Positions 53,417 to 62,943 of a stretch of 64,000 bases of DNA are shown in pieces (the first letter of the stretch is position 1; each line of letters begins with the position of its first letter). The notes under the pieces are model-generated. The model had not been told where the DNA came from. It saw only the letters and a program-made list of their open reading frames with translations, and ran no database searches. The DNA is from Flavobacterium antarcticum DSM 19726 (lineage in GTDB: Bacteria; Bacteroidota; Bacteroidia; Flavobacteriales; Flavobacteriaceae), in assembly GCF_000419685.1 (NCBI RefSeq), contig NZ_ATTM01000006.1, forward strand, positions 186,001 to 250,000, written 5' to 3'. The position numbers and the translations under genes are program-made.

Positions 53417-54544
53417 TTATACGGCAAGCAAAGCTGTTATTAAAGTATCAATTTCTTTTTTTGTTGATAAATGACTGAACGAAACCCGAATCGAAGGGTG
53501 CAACACTTCTTCTTGATTTAAAAATTCCGCTAAAACATGTGATGGTCTTGCACTACCCGACTGACAAGCACTTCCGCGAGAAACAGCAATTCCTTTCATG
53601 TCTAAACTAAACAATAGCATTCCACTTTTTGAATCGTCAATAGGAAGTCGAATACTTAAAATCGTATACAACGTATTTTCTGTAGTTCCGTTGAAAGCAA
53701 CATCAGGAAAATGGTGTTGAAACTGTTCAATTGTGTACTTTTTCAAATCTTGAATATGCGTTCGATCGGCGTTCAAATGTTCAAAAGACAACTGCAACGC
53801 TTTGGCCATTCCTACGATATTATGCAAGGATTCCGTTCCGGGACGAATTCCTTTTTCTTGTTCACCACCATGAAAAATCGAATGAACAGGTAGTCCTTTT
53901 CTAATAAAAGCAAAACCAATTCCTTTTGGTCCGTGAAATTTATGGGCACTTGCTACCATAAAATCAACGGGGATTTTCTGCAAATCTAATTCCATTTTAC
54001 CAACAGATTGAACCGTGTCTGAATGAAAACAGACCCCGTGCTGCTTGCAAATCTTTGCGATTTCTTCTAAATCTAAAACCGTTCCTATTTCGTTATTCAC
54101 GTGCATTAGTGAAACTAAAGTCGTTATTTCTTGACTCAATAATTCCATCAAATGATTGATATCAACCGTTCCATCTTTTTTAATTTTGACGAAATCAACT
54201 TGAATGTTGTGCTCTTTTTGCAAAAATTCAACGGCATGCAAAACGGCATGGTGCTCAATTTTAGAAGTAATAACTCGCTTGACTTTCAAATTCGTAATTG
54301 CATTTTGCAAAATCCAATTGTTCGCTTCCGTGGCACCTGATGTAAATATAATTTCTTGAGCCGAAACATTAAGCAATTGCGCAATGGTCTTTCGCGCAAG
54401 TTCTAATTTGCTTTTAGCAGTTCTTCCAAAGCTGTGTGACGACGATGGATTTCCGTACTCATTTTGTAAAACAGAAACCATTTCAGCTATAACTTCTGGA
54501 CGTAAAGCCGTAGTTGCGGCATTGTCCAAATATATTTTTTCCAT
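53417..54544 (-). CDS. Cysteine desulfurase, IscS/NifS family
   Basis: A 375-residue PLP enzyme. Motifs are YLDNAATTALRPEV, FTSGATEANNWIL, HVNNEIGTVLDLEEI, the PLP lysine in SAHKFHGPKGIGF, and the active-site loop RGSACQSGSARPSH with the catalytic cysteine. It releases sulfur from cysteine for iron-sulfur clusters or thiolated tRNA. No scaffold or SUF gene is nearby, so I do not assign iscS or nifS specifically. Confidence 0.93.
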   Translation of the reverse strand: MEKIYLDNAATTALRPEVIAEMVSVLQNEYGNPSSSHSFGRTAKSKLELARKTIAQLLNVSAQEIIFTSGATEANNWILQNAITNLKVKRVITSKIEHHAVLHAVEFLQKEHNIQVDFVKIKKDGTVDINHLMELLSQEITTLVSLMHVNNEIGTVLDLEEIAKICKQHGVCFHSDTVQSVGKMELDLQKIPVDFMVASAHKFHGPKGIGFAFIRKGLPVHSIFHGGEQEKGIRPGTESLHNIVGMAKALQLSFEHLNADRTHIQDLKKYTIEQFQHHFPDVAFNGTTENTLYTILSIRLPIDDSKSGMLLFSLDMKGIAVSRGSACQSGSARPSHVLAEFLNQEEVLHPSIRVSFSHLSTKKEIDTLITALLAV

Positions 54545-54643
54545 GTTGCAAAGTTATAAATTTTACCTTTAACAAGGGATTACCGTCTGGACAATCTTAT
54601 TTGTATATTTTTTGTTTATTTTTGCTTGAAATAATAGATACGA

Positions 54644-55636
54644 ATGAAACGATTTTTAGCTTTTTTACTTTTTACAGTGGTGTTTTCAAGTTGCGACGAC
54701 GGCGATTTGACACAAGTATCGTTTGAATTTGACGACACAATTGCAAAATCGTGTAATGCCGACACCGATAAGTTTTTCATTTACAAAATGCAAGACAATC
54801 GGGCACTGATTATTCAATTGCCAGAATCGAATTTCCCCAATCGGATTTCTGCTGATTTAACAACACAGCCATTACCATTAGCTATCAACGGAACGACAAT
54901 CCGTTTGATTTATCGCGAATATTCAGGCAAAGTCACTGAAAAAACGATGTGTTCCGCAGTACCAGTTTCAAATCCTACGGTCGTTGAAGAACGTGAAGCT
55001 TCAGAAGGAAAAATCACAATTACCACCACTGCCATAAAAAGCGAGCCAGATGCAAATGGAGCCACCAAAATCATCGCTTATTCGCATGCACTTGTATTTA
55101 CCGATTTAAAATTTAATTTAGGCGACAACACCAATCAAATAAATGAAGCGTTCAGTCAAGTGATTTATGAGACCAACGCCATTCCGTTTACTAATTTCGC
55201 AGGATTAACAAGTTTATTTTCTTGTGAAAATGACAACACGTTTTTATTTAAGTATGACCCAACTCAAGCATTGGTTTTAGATTTAAAACCGGAAGATGCT
55301 GCATTTTTATTTTCAGGAGAAGCAGGTCCAAAAACACGGTTAATTTCAACAGACACCAAGTTGACTCATTTCTTTTTTGATACGACGATTGCTTTTTTAA
55401 CAAACGACTATTTCTGTACGGTTCCTACTCCAGACACGCCGCCAATAACGGACGCATATCGTGCTGAAAATGGTATTGAAAATCAAAGTGGAATTATTGA
55501 AGTTACTTCTTTAGCGTCTGACAACGGATTTAAACACAAGATTGTATTGAAAAACGTACGTTTGACTAAAGGAAGTCTAAAAGTACAAATGGGTAATGAA
55601 TTCATCTTTGGAGAAATCAACATTCCAACGAATTAG
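54644..55636 (+). CDS. Lipoprotein with an internally duplicated domain, function unknown
   Basis: A 330-residue protein with a lipobox (VVFSSC, cysteine 17). I do not recognise a family. Two halves (about 28-165 and 185-325) look alike. SCNADTDKFFIYKMQ aligns with SCENDNTFLFKYDPTQ. A second cysteine follows 66 residues later (C37 to C103) or 64 later (C194 to C258). Both halves then have a polar loop and an ITITT/IIEVTS strand, and end in similar beta hairpins. A disulfide in each half is plausible. It probably faces the periplasm or cell surface. Confidence 0.7.
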   Translation: MKRFLAFLLFTVVFSSCDDGDLTQVSFEFDDTIAKSCNADTDKFFIYKMQDNRALIIQLPESNFPNRISADLTTQPLPLAINGTTIRLIYREYSGKVTEKTMCSAVPVSNPTVVEEREASEGKITITTTAIKSEPDANGATKIIAYSHALVFTDLKFNLGDNTNQINEAFSQVIYETNAIPFTNFAGLTSLFSCENDNTFLFKYDPTQALVLDLKPEDAAFLFSGEAGPKTRLISTDTKLTHFFFDTTIAFLTNDYFCTVPTPDTPPITDAYRAENGIENQSGIIEVTSLASDNGFKHKIVLKNVRLTKGSLKVQMGNEFIFGEINIPTN

Positions 55637-55664
55637 AAACCGCAGCATCCTAAACTAGTTTTAA

Positions 55665-55712
55665 AAAATAAAGCCATTAAGAAATCACATTTTCTTAATG
55701 GCTTTATTTTTA
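55665..55712. terminator. Bidirectional intrinsic terminator
   Basis: The stem AATAAAGCCATTAAGAAA...TTTCTTAATGGCTTTATT has flanking A and T runs. It lies between the convergent lipoprotein and Smr genes and can serve both. Confidence 0.88.
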
Positions 55713-55729
55713 TTGTTTAATGAAGCGAA

Positions 55730-56275
55730 CTAAGCGTTTTGCTTAAAATAGACTTCGGTCGCTCCAGAACCGTATTTTTGATAATTACCGTCTTTAAAAG
55801 AAATTTGATCGTAACGACCCAATAAAAAGTCAAGTTCTGCTTTCAGAATACCTTCACCTACTCCATGGATAAAAACAATTTTAGGAATTCGGTTGGTGAT
55901 GGCAAATTCAATATGGCGTTTTGCCGTATCGGTTTGCAAAGTAAGAATGTCGTAATTATTCATACCTCTAAAGTTTTTGACCAACTTCTCAATGTGCAAG
56001 TCGAATTCAGGAACAGGAATTTCTTTTTTAGATTTTTTTTCCTTGACAAAAGAGCGTGCTTTTGGTTCTTCTTTGTCTTTCAAAACTTGAGAAATATTTT
56101 GACTTGCAAAACCCATTTTTAATTCGTCGCCGCTCATTTTGAGTAATTCCTTGCTCGAAAAGTTTAATTCAAATCCATCTGTAGTCAATACCGTAATTTG
56201 ATCGCCATTTGTAGCGGTAACGGTTCCATCCATAGCATCGTCCAGCACGGTCACTTTATCTCCTTTATTGAACAT
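55730..56275 (-). CDS. Smr domain protein
   Basis: A 181-residue protein. An N-terminal small barrel (FNKGDKVTVLDDAMDGTV, residues 1-45) is followed by a charged linker and a C-terminal Smr domain with FDLHIEKL and VFIHGVGEGILKAEL. Smr domains, first seen in MutS2, are often nucleic-acid endonucleases. Stand-alone forms like this are common in Flavobacteria. Its start overlaps the preceding small membrane gene by 11 bases. Confidence 0.88.
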   Translation of the reverse strand: MFNKGDKVTVLDDAMDGTVTATNGDQITVLTTDGFELNFSSKELLKMSGDELKMGFASQNISQVLKDKEEPKARSFVKEKKSKKEIPVPEFDLHIEKLVKNFRGMNNYDILTLQTDTAKRHIEFAITNRIPKIVFIHGVGEGILKAELDFLLGRYDQISFKDGNYQKYGSGATEVYFKQNA

Positions 56276-56453
56276 CGTCTGTGTCTTTATTATTGTTGTT
56301 TTTATGCGGAATTCGGGCGTTTAGTTTGTACAACAAAAACATAAAAACCACGATTGAGCCGGCACTTATATAAACGTTAGGGACCGCTTGGCTTTGTTCA
56401 TACAACAAAACGATTGCGGCTACAATTACAGCGGGAATTAATAATTTCTTCAT
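56265..56453 (-). CDS. Small two-helix membrane protein
   Basis: A 62-residue protein with helices at about 3-18 (LLIPAVIVAAIVLLY) and 28-46 (VYISAGSIVVFMFLLYKL), and a polar Asn/Asp-rich tail. I chose the ATG of MKKLLIP. A longer frame adds 20 polar residues with no support. It is probably coupled to the Smr gene through an 11-base overlap. Function unknown. Confidence 0.65.
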   Translation of the reverse strand: MKKLLIPAVIVAAIVLLYEQSQAVPNVYISAGSIVVFMFLLYKLNARIPHKNNNNKDTDDVQ

Positions 56454-56606
56454 AGCATACAGTGAAAATTCTCGCCTTGTACTTTTGGCGAAAAATTGAA
56501 TTTTATTATACATTTATGCTTCAAAAGTAATTAACTTAAAAATAATAACCCGTAAAAAAACGAAAGTTTACAAATATTTTGTAAAATTGCAGTAAAAGAA
56601 ACGAAA

Positions 56607-56891
56607 GTGAGTTTAGAAGACTTTATGATTCCTTGCTTGAGCAAGAAACTATTTGGTTTAGATTGTCCCGGTTGCGGAATGCAACGTGCTTTGTCTTTGC
56701 TTTTACATGGAGACTTCACGGAGGCATTTCGGATGTTTCCGGCAATTTACACAACACTATTGCTGTTTTTTTTCATCGGATTGCATTTTGTAGACAAGAG
56801 TCGGAGTTACTCTAAACTCATCATTCCTTTCGCCATTTTGAATGCTGCAATAATGCTTATTGCTTATTTTTATAAATTAACCCATTATTAA
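56607..56891 (+). CDS. DUF2752 family membrane protein
   Basis: A 94-residue protein starting at GTG. The family motif CPGCGMQRALSLLLHGDF is at residues 20-37, followed by two hydrophobic helices (47-62 and 71-88). DUF2752 proteins are small membrane proteins without an established function. It is followed after 17 bases by the CCC-motif protein and is likely cotranscribed with it. Confidence 0.88.
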   Translation: MSLEDFMIPCLSKKLFGLDCPGCGMQRALSLLLHGDFTEAFRMFPAIYTTLLLFFFIGLHFVDKSRSYSKLIIPFAILNAAIMLIAYFYKLTHY

Positions 56892-56908
56892 CCCAACCTA
56901 AATTACTT

Positions 56909-57238
56909 ATGGAAAAACAAAAATTACCCAATGCAACCGCTGTTCTCGTACTCGGAATTTTATCAATTATCGGCTGTTGTTTTTATGCTGTTGGAATTGT
57001 ATTCAGTATTGTCGCTTTAGTGATGGCTAAAAAAGACATGGCACTTTACGCGATCAATCCCGATGCTTACGACAATTACGGCAATCTAAAAACAGGTCGT
57101 CTCTTAGCAATTATTGGTTTAATTCTTAATATTATTTCAATCATTACTGCGATTGCTTTTATTGCATTTTTTGGTTGGGCTGTTTTGCAAGATCCAGTTT
57201 TAATGCAGGAAAAAATGAGAGAATTACAAGGAATGTAA
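56909..57238 (+). CDS. CCC-motif (DUF4190-like) membrane protein
   Basis: A 109-residue protein with two long hydrophobic segments, GILSIIGCCFYAVGIVFSIVALV and LLAIIGLILNIISIITAIAFIAFFG. A polar loop (YDNYGNLKTGR) joins them. It matches the Bacteroidetes protein usually called CCC-motif membrane protein, though here the cysteine cluster reads GCCF. It pairs with the DUF2752 gene. Function unknown. Confidence 0.75.
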   Translation: MEKQKLPNATAVLVLGILSIIGCCFYAVGIVFSIVALVMAKKDMALYAINPDAYDNYGNLKTGRLLAIIGLILNIISIITAIAFIAFFGWAVLQDPVLMQEKMRELQGM

Positions 57239-57251
57239 TCGTTAGATTTTC

Positions 57252-57296
57252 ATAAAAAAAATCCGCTTTACAAGTTGTAAAGCGGATTTTCTATTT
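57252..57296. terminator. Bidirectional intrinsic terminator
   Basis: A perfect 15-bp stem, AAATCCGCTTTACAA-G-TTGTAAAGCGGATTT (57259-57289), with an A run before it and a T-rich tail after it, lies between the convergent CCC-motif and rocD genes. Confidence 0.9.
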
Positions 57297-57320
57297 TATA
57301 GTTTGTTGTACGACGCCTCC

Positions 57321-58601
57321 TTATTTTTCAAATTCTTTTAAGGTGTCAATAATAATTCGCGTACAATCTAACAATTGTTCTTCGTTCATTACTAAGGGTG
57401 GTGCAAAACGAATGATGTTACCGTGTGTTGGCTTAGCCAAAAGACCGTTGTCTCTCAATCGCATGCAAATGTTCCAAGCGGTATCGCTGTCCTCTGAATC
57501 GTTTATTACAACGGCGTTCAACAATCCTTTTCCACGTACCAAAGTAGCAATAGAAGACGTATTGATGTATTCTTGCATTTTTTCACGGAAAATTTTCCCT
57601 AAACGGCGTGCATTTTGCGCTAAGTTTTCATCATTCGTTACATCTAAAGCAGCCATGGCTACTGCAGCAGCAACGGGATTTCCACCAAATGTAGATCCGT
57701 GTTGTCCGGGTTTAATCACATTCATAATTGCATTATCTGCTAAAACAGCCGAAACCGGATATACACCGCCAGAAATCGCTTTTCCTAAAATCAGCATGTC
57801 AGGTCGTGCATAGGTTTCTTGACGTTCACAAGCATTCTCACAATCACAATTTCCACAAACCGCTAAAAGCGAACCTGTTCTTGCAATTCCTGTTTGAATT
57901 TCATCCGCAAGAAAAAGTACATTGTACTTGTTGCATAAATTTTTAACCTGCATCATGTAGTCGTCACTTGGCGTATAAACACCCGCTTCCCCTTGAATAG
58001 GTTCCACTAAATAACCTGCTACATTTGAATTATTTTTCAATACTTCTTCTAAAGCATCGATGTTGTCGTACGGAATTGCGATGAATCCTTCTGTGTAAGG
58101 ACCAAAGTTTTTACGTGCGTTTTGATCGTTTGAAAAGGAAATAATCGTGGTGGTACGTCCGTGGAAATTTCCATCAGCCACAATAATCACCGCTTGATTT
58201 TCAGGAATGCCTTTCACTTCGTAAGCCCATTTACGACAGATTTTTAAAGCCGTTTCCACTGCTTCAGCACCCGTATTCATCGGAAGTACTTTATCATAAC
58301 CAAAGTATTTTGTCAAATATTCTTCGTAAGGTCCCAATTGGTCGTTGAAAAAAGCACGAGAAGTAAGTGTCAGCGTTTCCGCCTGTTTGGTCATGGCTCC
58401 AACAATTTTTGGATGGCAATGTCCTTGATTTACGGCAGAATAAGCAGATAAAAAATCGTAGTATTTCTTACCCTCTACGTCCCATACATAAACGCCTTCC
58501 CCTTTACTCAACACCACAGGAAGTGGGTGATAATTGTGAGCGCCATACTTGTTTTCTAAATTGATAATTTCTTGCGAAGTGCGATTGTCCAAAACTTCCA
58601 T
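57321..58601 (-). CDS. rocD: Ornithine--oxo-acid transaminase
   Basis: A 426-residue class III PLP aminotransferase. Motifs are [75 protein letters not shown], and the PLP lysine in [19 protein letters not shown] cysteine-rich insert ([13 protein letters not shown], about residue 250) is found in Bacteroidetes forms as I recall. It converts ornithine to glutamate semialdehyde. Monocistronic. Confidence 0.94.
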   Translation of the reverse strand: MEVLDNRTSQEIINLENKYGAHNYHPLPVVLSKGEGVYVWDVEGKKYYDFLSAYSAVNQGHCHPKIVGAMTKQAETLTLTSRAFFNDQLGPYEEYLTKYFGYDKVLPMNTGAEAVETALKICRKWAYEVKGIPENQAVIIVADGNFHGRTTTIISFSNDQNARKNFGPYTEGFIAIPYDNIDALEEVLKNNSNVAGYLVEPIQGEAGVYTPSDDYMMQVKNLCNKYNVLFLADEIQTGIARTGSLLAVCGNCDCENACERQETYARPDMLILGKAISGGVYPVSAVLADNAIMNVIKPGQHGSTFGGNPVAAAVAMAALDVTNDENLAQNARRLGKIFREKMQEYINTSSIATLVRGKGLLNAVVINDSEDSDTAWNICMRLRDNGLLAKPTHGNIIRFAPPLVMNEEQLLDCTRIIIDTLKEFEK

Positions 58602-58715
58602 CTGATTCTATTTTTTTCTTAATATGCCTTTATTCCTACTTATGGGAGAGAAATCATCCTTATTTGTGCCAAATTTAGTGAAAATTTCACGATTTTATGC
58701 GAATGTACTACCTAT

Positions 58716-58756
58716 AAAAATGGCATTGTGTCTCTTTAAAACACAATGCCATTTTT
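58716..58756 (-). terminator. Intrinsic terminator after the OsmC gene
   Basis: The stem AAAATGGCATTGTGT...ACACAATGCCATTTT has a 9-base loop and a T tail in either direction. It lies just after the OsmC stop on the minus strand. Confidence 0.88.
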
Positions 58757-58774
58757 AAATTTGAAGAGCGTACT

Positions 58775-59185
58775 TTATAAAAGTGTCGCTTCTGAGGTAA
58801 TTTTAGTATCTAATAATCGTGAAATCGGACACGTAGTTTCAGCTTCCGTTACCCACTTTTGAAATTCCTCTTTCGAAATGTCTTTTACTTTTCCTTTTAC
58901 GGTTAAGTGCGACCCTACCACTGATTTGTCTTGAAAGTCAATGGAACATTCTGTTTCTAAACTCTCAATTTCAAATCCCGCTTGCGTAATGTAAGCCGAT
59001 AATTGCATCGTAAAGCAACCTGAATGTGCTGCCGCGATAAGTTCTTCGGGATTTGTTCCGATACCGTCTTCAAAACGAGTGCTGAATGAATATTGCGTAT
59101 CCTGTAATACCTTGCTATCTGTAGTTAAAACTCCATTTCCTTCTTTGAGTGTGCCTTTCCATACGGCTGTTGCATTTCTTTTCAT
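58775..59185 (-). CDS. OsmC family peroxiredoxin
   Basis: A 136-residue OsmC/Ohr-fold protein. GIGTNPEELIAAAHSGCFTMQLS holds the first catalytic cysteine, and VTEAETTCPISRLL holds the second. The N-terminal WKGTLKEGNGVLTT strand is also typical. It reduces organic hydroperoxides. It has its own terminator downstream and appears monocistronic. Confidence 0.92.
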   Translation of the reverse strand: MKRNATAVWKGTLKEGNGVLTTDSKVLQDTQYSFSTRFEDGIGTNPEELIAAAHSGCFTMQLSAYITQAGFEIESLETECSIDFQDKSVVGSHLTVKGKVKDISKEEFQKWVTEAETTCPISRLLDTKITSEATLL

Positions 59186-59438
59186 AATAGTTTTTTTTTT
59201 ATTGATTGACTCAAAGTTACTGTTTTGAACCGCTCAAAAAAAGTGGATTATAGCAAGTTTAACATCTAAAATTGCTTTTTAAAGGTCCAAAATGCGTCTC
59301 AATCTTCAGAAGATTTGATTCAAGTACTTTTTTATACTTCAAAGGACACGAAAAATACAACAACGGAAAAAAAAGAGTTATATTTGATTGAGTAGAAAAC
59401 AAATGTCCTGCGAAAAGAACAACTATTAAATCATTGGT

Positions 59439-59885
59439 ATGCAAACAATTTTTTCAAATTTAGTATGGATTATCCTACTTCTGATCATCGTATTTGTATT
59501 TTTATATAAGAAAATTAGTGGAAATCCGGATGCCGTGACGAGTAAATTCAAGACAAAATTACTCGTTAATACTGGTTTTGAAGATGCTAGAACAGCAATA
59601 GAAGAGGCACTGATTCGTACAAATTTTAAAAACGTACGATTTGACGATGTCAACCACAAATTTTCCGCATCCACAGGATTTTCTATGTGGTCGTGGTCTG
59701 AACTGATAGAAGTTAAATTAAAACCAGCGGGATTGCATACAGAAATTGAATTCAAATCCATCTGTGCATTTCCTACCCAATTGTATGATTGGGGGAAAAA
59801 CAAGCGGAATTTTAAACGATTTTCCACAGAATTGTATAAATTAACCGGAGAGGTTCAATACCAAAGTGGTCTAATCCAAATTTAA
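59439..59885 (+). CDS. Membrane-anchored protein of unknown function
   Basis: A 148-residue protein. It has one N-terminal membrane helix (LVWIILLLIIVFVFLYK), then a soluble alpha/beta domain of about 115 residues with FSMWSWSELIEVKL and CAFPTQLYDWGKNKRNF. I do not recognise a family. The soluble part is probably cytoplasmic because of the basic residues after the helix. It is isolated, with gaps of more than 250 bases on both sides. Confidence 0.7.
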   Translation: MQTIFSNLVWIILLLIIVFVFLYKKISGNPDAVTSKFKTKLLVNTGFEDARTAIEEALIRTNFKNVRFDDVNHKFSASTGFSMWSWSELIEVKLKPAGLHTEIEFKSICAFPTQLYDWGKNKRNFKRFSTELYKLTGEVQYQSGLIQI

Positions 59886-60451
59886 GATATAGCTTGCTAT
59901 TGTGATTCAAGTACAACCGACTGCAGAAACTAAATTTATTTCGTAATTGGGCAATGTTCGCTCCACATATTTTTACAAATATTTAGTTGTAAAAGTTATG
60001 GAATAGATCCGTTTGGATAAAAACAGGCGAAGTTTTTTTGTGAACTGCAAAGCACTCACGAAATCCAAAAACAATAATAAAACGAGTACTGTCTGCATCA
60101 ACTAATAACGTTGGAATAATCAAACGCTCGTCTAACTGAATAGTCATCGTTCTTAAACATTTTTAGGTTATTATTTTAGAGAGACGATTGGTGGAATTTC
60201 GAAATACTTAACAAAATCAAGTTTATCTCTTGCAAGGAATTTCACTGTTACCTAAAAATCTCCAGTCCAAATTTCAAAATAGCTTTTAGAATCAATAATA
60301 ATATTCCAGATCATTTTAAAAACTCAAAAATCTGACTTATTTCCGAAGTAAATGTTTAATTCCTAAAAGGTTGGCTTTTTATATTCAACTAAAGCGTACA
60401 TTTGTCCTGCACTTGATATAAATAATTTTTTGATCAATAAACGCCAAACAC
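59886..60451. other. 566-base stretch without a clear gene
   Basis: The stretch holds the kinase promoter candidate TACATTTG at 60397-60404 and one small minus-strand ORF at 59983-60147 (54 residues, MTIQLDERLIIPTLLVDADS at its start). I cannot tell whether that ORF is expressed. No RNA gene or repeat is visible. Confidence 0.5.
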
Positions 60452-61840
60452 ATGCATCAAGAATTAGAAAATCAAATAGCACAACTTAAGAAACAAAATG
60501 AAATTCTTCGTTTGAATTTTTCAATTCAAAACTTAGAAAAGGAAAAACGAGCGGCAGAATTTAAGATTGCTGCGACAGAACTTGAATACCAAAATTTAGA
60601 AAAGGAAAAACGCGCTGCAGAATTAAAAATTGCAAATATTGAACTTGATCATCAAAACAGAGAAAAGGAAAAAAGATCTGCCGAATTAAAAATTGCAAAC
60701 ATCGAGCTTGAACATCAAAGCGAAGAAAAGGAAAAACGTGCAGCAGAATTAATCATTGCAAGTATAGAACTTGAATTTCAAAGCAGAGAAAAGGAAAAAC
60801 GTGCAGATGAATTAAGGATTGCAAATATTGAGCTTAAATATCAAAGCGAAGAAAAGAAAAAACGAGCTGCCGAATTAAAAATAGCAAAAAGAGAACTCGA
60901 ATATCAAAATGAAGCAAAGGAAGAGCGTGCCGCAGAATTAATTATTGCTAATCTTGAACTGGTGTTCCAGAATGAAGAGAAAGCAAAACGTGCAGCCGAG
61001 CTCTTGATTTCTAAAATAAAGGTTGCACAACAAAGCAAAGAAAACGAAAAATTAGCGGAAGAATTAACGATAGCTAACTTCGCTGTTGCTCTTCAATCAG
61101 AGCTAATTATTGCAAAAGAAAAAGCAGAAAAAAACGAAATCCAATTAAGAGAACTCAATGCTACTAAAGACAAAATGTTTTCTATAATTGCCCATGATTT
61201 ACGAAGTCCGCTAAATAGTATTTTGGGTTTTTCAGAATTGTTATTAGAAAACCAAAAAAACCAGGAATTTGAAGAAAATCAACAGTTTTTAGAGATCGTT
61301 CGTTTGTCCGCAAAAAACACAATAACTTTACTCGACAATTTGTTAAATTGGGCTAAATCACAAGTAGGACAGATTAACTTTACGCCCGAAAGATTAGTTT
61401 TATCTGCTATCATTGCAGATGTTTTTGCACTTTCAAATTCAACATCAAATAATAAAAATATTTCACTAAATTATATTGAATCAGAGCCAATCACCATTTT
61501 TGCCGACCAAAATATCATTAATGTAGTTTTAAGAAATCTTCTTTCAAACGCCTTAAAATTCACAAATGAGAACGGCAATATAACGGTTGCCGCGGTACAT
61601 CATGACAAATATGTTGAAATTACAGTTTCAGATAATGGCGTGGGTATTGATGCAGCAACTCAAAATAATTTATTCAAACTTGAAACAAATATTGGTTCAG
61701 CTAAGTACACAAATTCTGGATTAGGCTTGATTCTCTGCAAGGAATTTGTTGAAAGACATGGTGGAACAATTTGGGTAGAAAGCGAATTAGGTAAGGGTAG
61801 TCATTTTAAATTTACTTTGCCTTCTGAGACATCAGCATAA
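60452..61840 (+). CDS. Soluble sensor histidine kinase with nine 21-residue coiled-coil repeats
   Basis: A 462-residue kinase. After 28 residues come nine copies of a 21-residue unit, EKEKRAAELKIANIELEYQ plus two (residues 29-217), forming a long coiled coil. HisKA follows with the phospho-acceptor in IIAHDLRSPLNSIL (H248). HATPase_c follows with NVVLRNLLSNALKF (N box), DNGVGID (G1) and SGLGLILCKEF (G2). There is no membrane helix, PAS or receiver domain, so the signal input is unknown. No response regulator adjoins it. Confidence 0.9.
   Translation: MHQELENQIAQLKKQNEILRLNFSIQNLEKEKRAAEFKIAATELEYQNLEKEKRAAELKIANIELDHQNREKEKRSAELKIANIELEHQSEEKEKRAAELIIASIELEFQSREKEKRADELRIANIELKYQSEEKKKRAAELKIAKRELEYQNEAKEERAAELIIANLELVFQNEEKAKRAAELLISKIKVAQQSKENEKLAEELTIANFAVALQSELIIAKEKAEKNEIQLRELNATKDKMFSIIAHDLRSPLNSILGFSELLLENQKNQEFEENQQFLEIVRLSAKNTITLLDNLLNWAKSQVGQINFTPERLVLSAIIADVFALSNSTSNNKNISLNYIESEPITIFADQNIINVVLRNLLSNALKFTNENGNITVAAVHHDKYVEITVSDNGVGIDAATQNNLFKLETNIGSAKYTNSGLGLILCKEFVERHGGTIWVESELGKGSHFKFTLPSETSA
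60536..61102 (+). repeat. Nine tandem 63-bp coding repeats
   Basis: The DNA encoding the kinase coiled coil repeats every 63 bases, nine times. Units begin with (A)GAAAAGGAAAAACG-like sequence. The first seven units are most alike and the last two have diverged. Repeats of this kind can expand or contract. Confidence 0.88.
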
Positions 61841-62478
61841 AAAAACTTGTTCCCGTGGACTATTTGGCTACTAAGAACGAAGTCTATCTTTTACTTTAAA
61901 ATAATTACTTGCAATTTATCTCCGATGTTGTTGCACCAACATAAATCAACTGGCGTAATAATTAATTAACGCTGATTCTTTTGAGTCCTTTTTAAATGCA
62001 CTTTAAATGTTAAAAAAAATACGTGAATTTGATGATGAAAGTGATAAAATCAAACTTCAAAGGTTTTAAACATCCTATTCTCTACTAAAATATGTTACAG
62101 TTTAATTTCTCAATAACTATATATTTAGAACGGAAAAAATTTCAGAATTATAAAATTCTAATGATTACTATTTAAGAATAAATTATAAGTATTTTATAAA
62201 ACAACTTTTCCTACCAAGCTGTACAATTAGATTGGAATATTAGTGGAACTAAAGCCTCTTATCCTATTTCTTAATTGTAAAAAATAGGTTTCTGTAATGT
62301 GGAATAGCTGCTTACCATCGAAAACATTAAATTAAAGACGTGTATCAATATCATCGGAACTGCAATAACAAGCTTCAAATTCTATTGATTCATTTGTACT
62401 ATTTCTAAATAGTCCTCCGACAAAGCCCATTATTCAATAATTTTTAGTAAATTGAAACATAAACTAAAATTTGACAGC
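61841..62478. other. 638-base A+T-rich stretch without a clear gene
   Basis: All six frames are broken by stops. The longest start-led reading I noticed is about 20 residues. I see no RNA gene, repeat or terminator hairpin of note. It may be decayed sequence. Confidence 0.5.
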
Positions 62479-62817
62479 ATGAAAACAGCATCTCTAAGAT
62501 CAGAGCTCAATTATAACGAAGATAAAGTAGCCGTTACGGTATTGATGGAAACTGAAACATCAAAGGAAATCCGTATTCTATTCCGAAAAGGGCAAACAAT
62601 GAAAGAGCACAAAGCAGGCTTTCCAATCACAGTAGAAATCCATGAAGGTGCTATAGAATTTGGAGCACATGGCGAGAAAATGAAATTAAAAACGGGAGAT
62701 TTAATCTCTTTAGATGCAAACGTGCCACATGATTTATTGGCTCAAGAAGACAGCATCGTCCGATTAACGTTATCAAAATTAGACACTGTAGAACGTGTCA
62801 AAAAAGTAATTGAATAG
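62479..62817 (+). CDS. Small cupin-domain protein
   Basis: A 112-residue single-cupin protein. The first cupin motif region is [27 protein letters not shown] and the second is [19 protein letters not shown], with a histidine in each. I start at the ATG of MKTASLR, since a longer frame from a TTG adds only nine unconserved residues. Such proteins often bind a metal or a small ligand. The role is unknown. It converges on the Gre-like gene. Confidence 0.82.
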   Translation: MKTASLRSELNYNEDKVAVTVLMETETSKEIRILFRKGQTMKEHKAGFPITVEIHEGAIEFGAHGEKMKLKTGDLISLDANVPHDLLAQEDSIVRLTLSKLDTVERVKKVIE

Positions 62818-62884
62818 TTCAAAAGCCAACTTTATTTGAATAAATACAATTGGAAATCCCGTTCAATTTAAATACTTTTTACAT

Positions 62885-62926
62885 AAAAAAAGTCGGTAGT
62901 TTCTAACGAACTACCGACTTTTTTTG
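62885..62926. terminator. Bidirectional intrinsic terminator
   Basis: The stem AAAAAAGTCGGTAGTT...AACTACCGACTTTTTTT has a 7-base loop and lies between the convergent cupin and Gre-like genes. Confidence 0.9.
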
Positions 62927-62943
62927 AATTTAAAAGAAAAGGA

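Noticed and set aside
57343..57813. 156-residue plus-strand frame
   Set aside because: It is antisense to the well-supported rocD gene. Its composition is a shadow of the rocD codons and it has no recognisable motif.
59426..59827. 133-residue minus-strand frame opposite the membrane-anchored protein
   Set aside because: The plus-strand frame has a clear membrane helix and a soluble domain. The minus frame is its mirror and lacks features.
60536..61102. Regular 63-bp repeats resembling a CRISPR-like array
   Set aside because: The repeats are contiguous with no spacers, stay in one open frame and encode a coiled coil.
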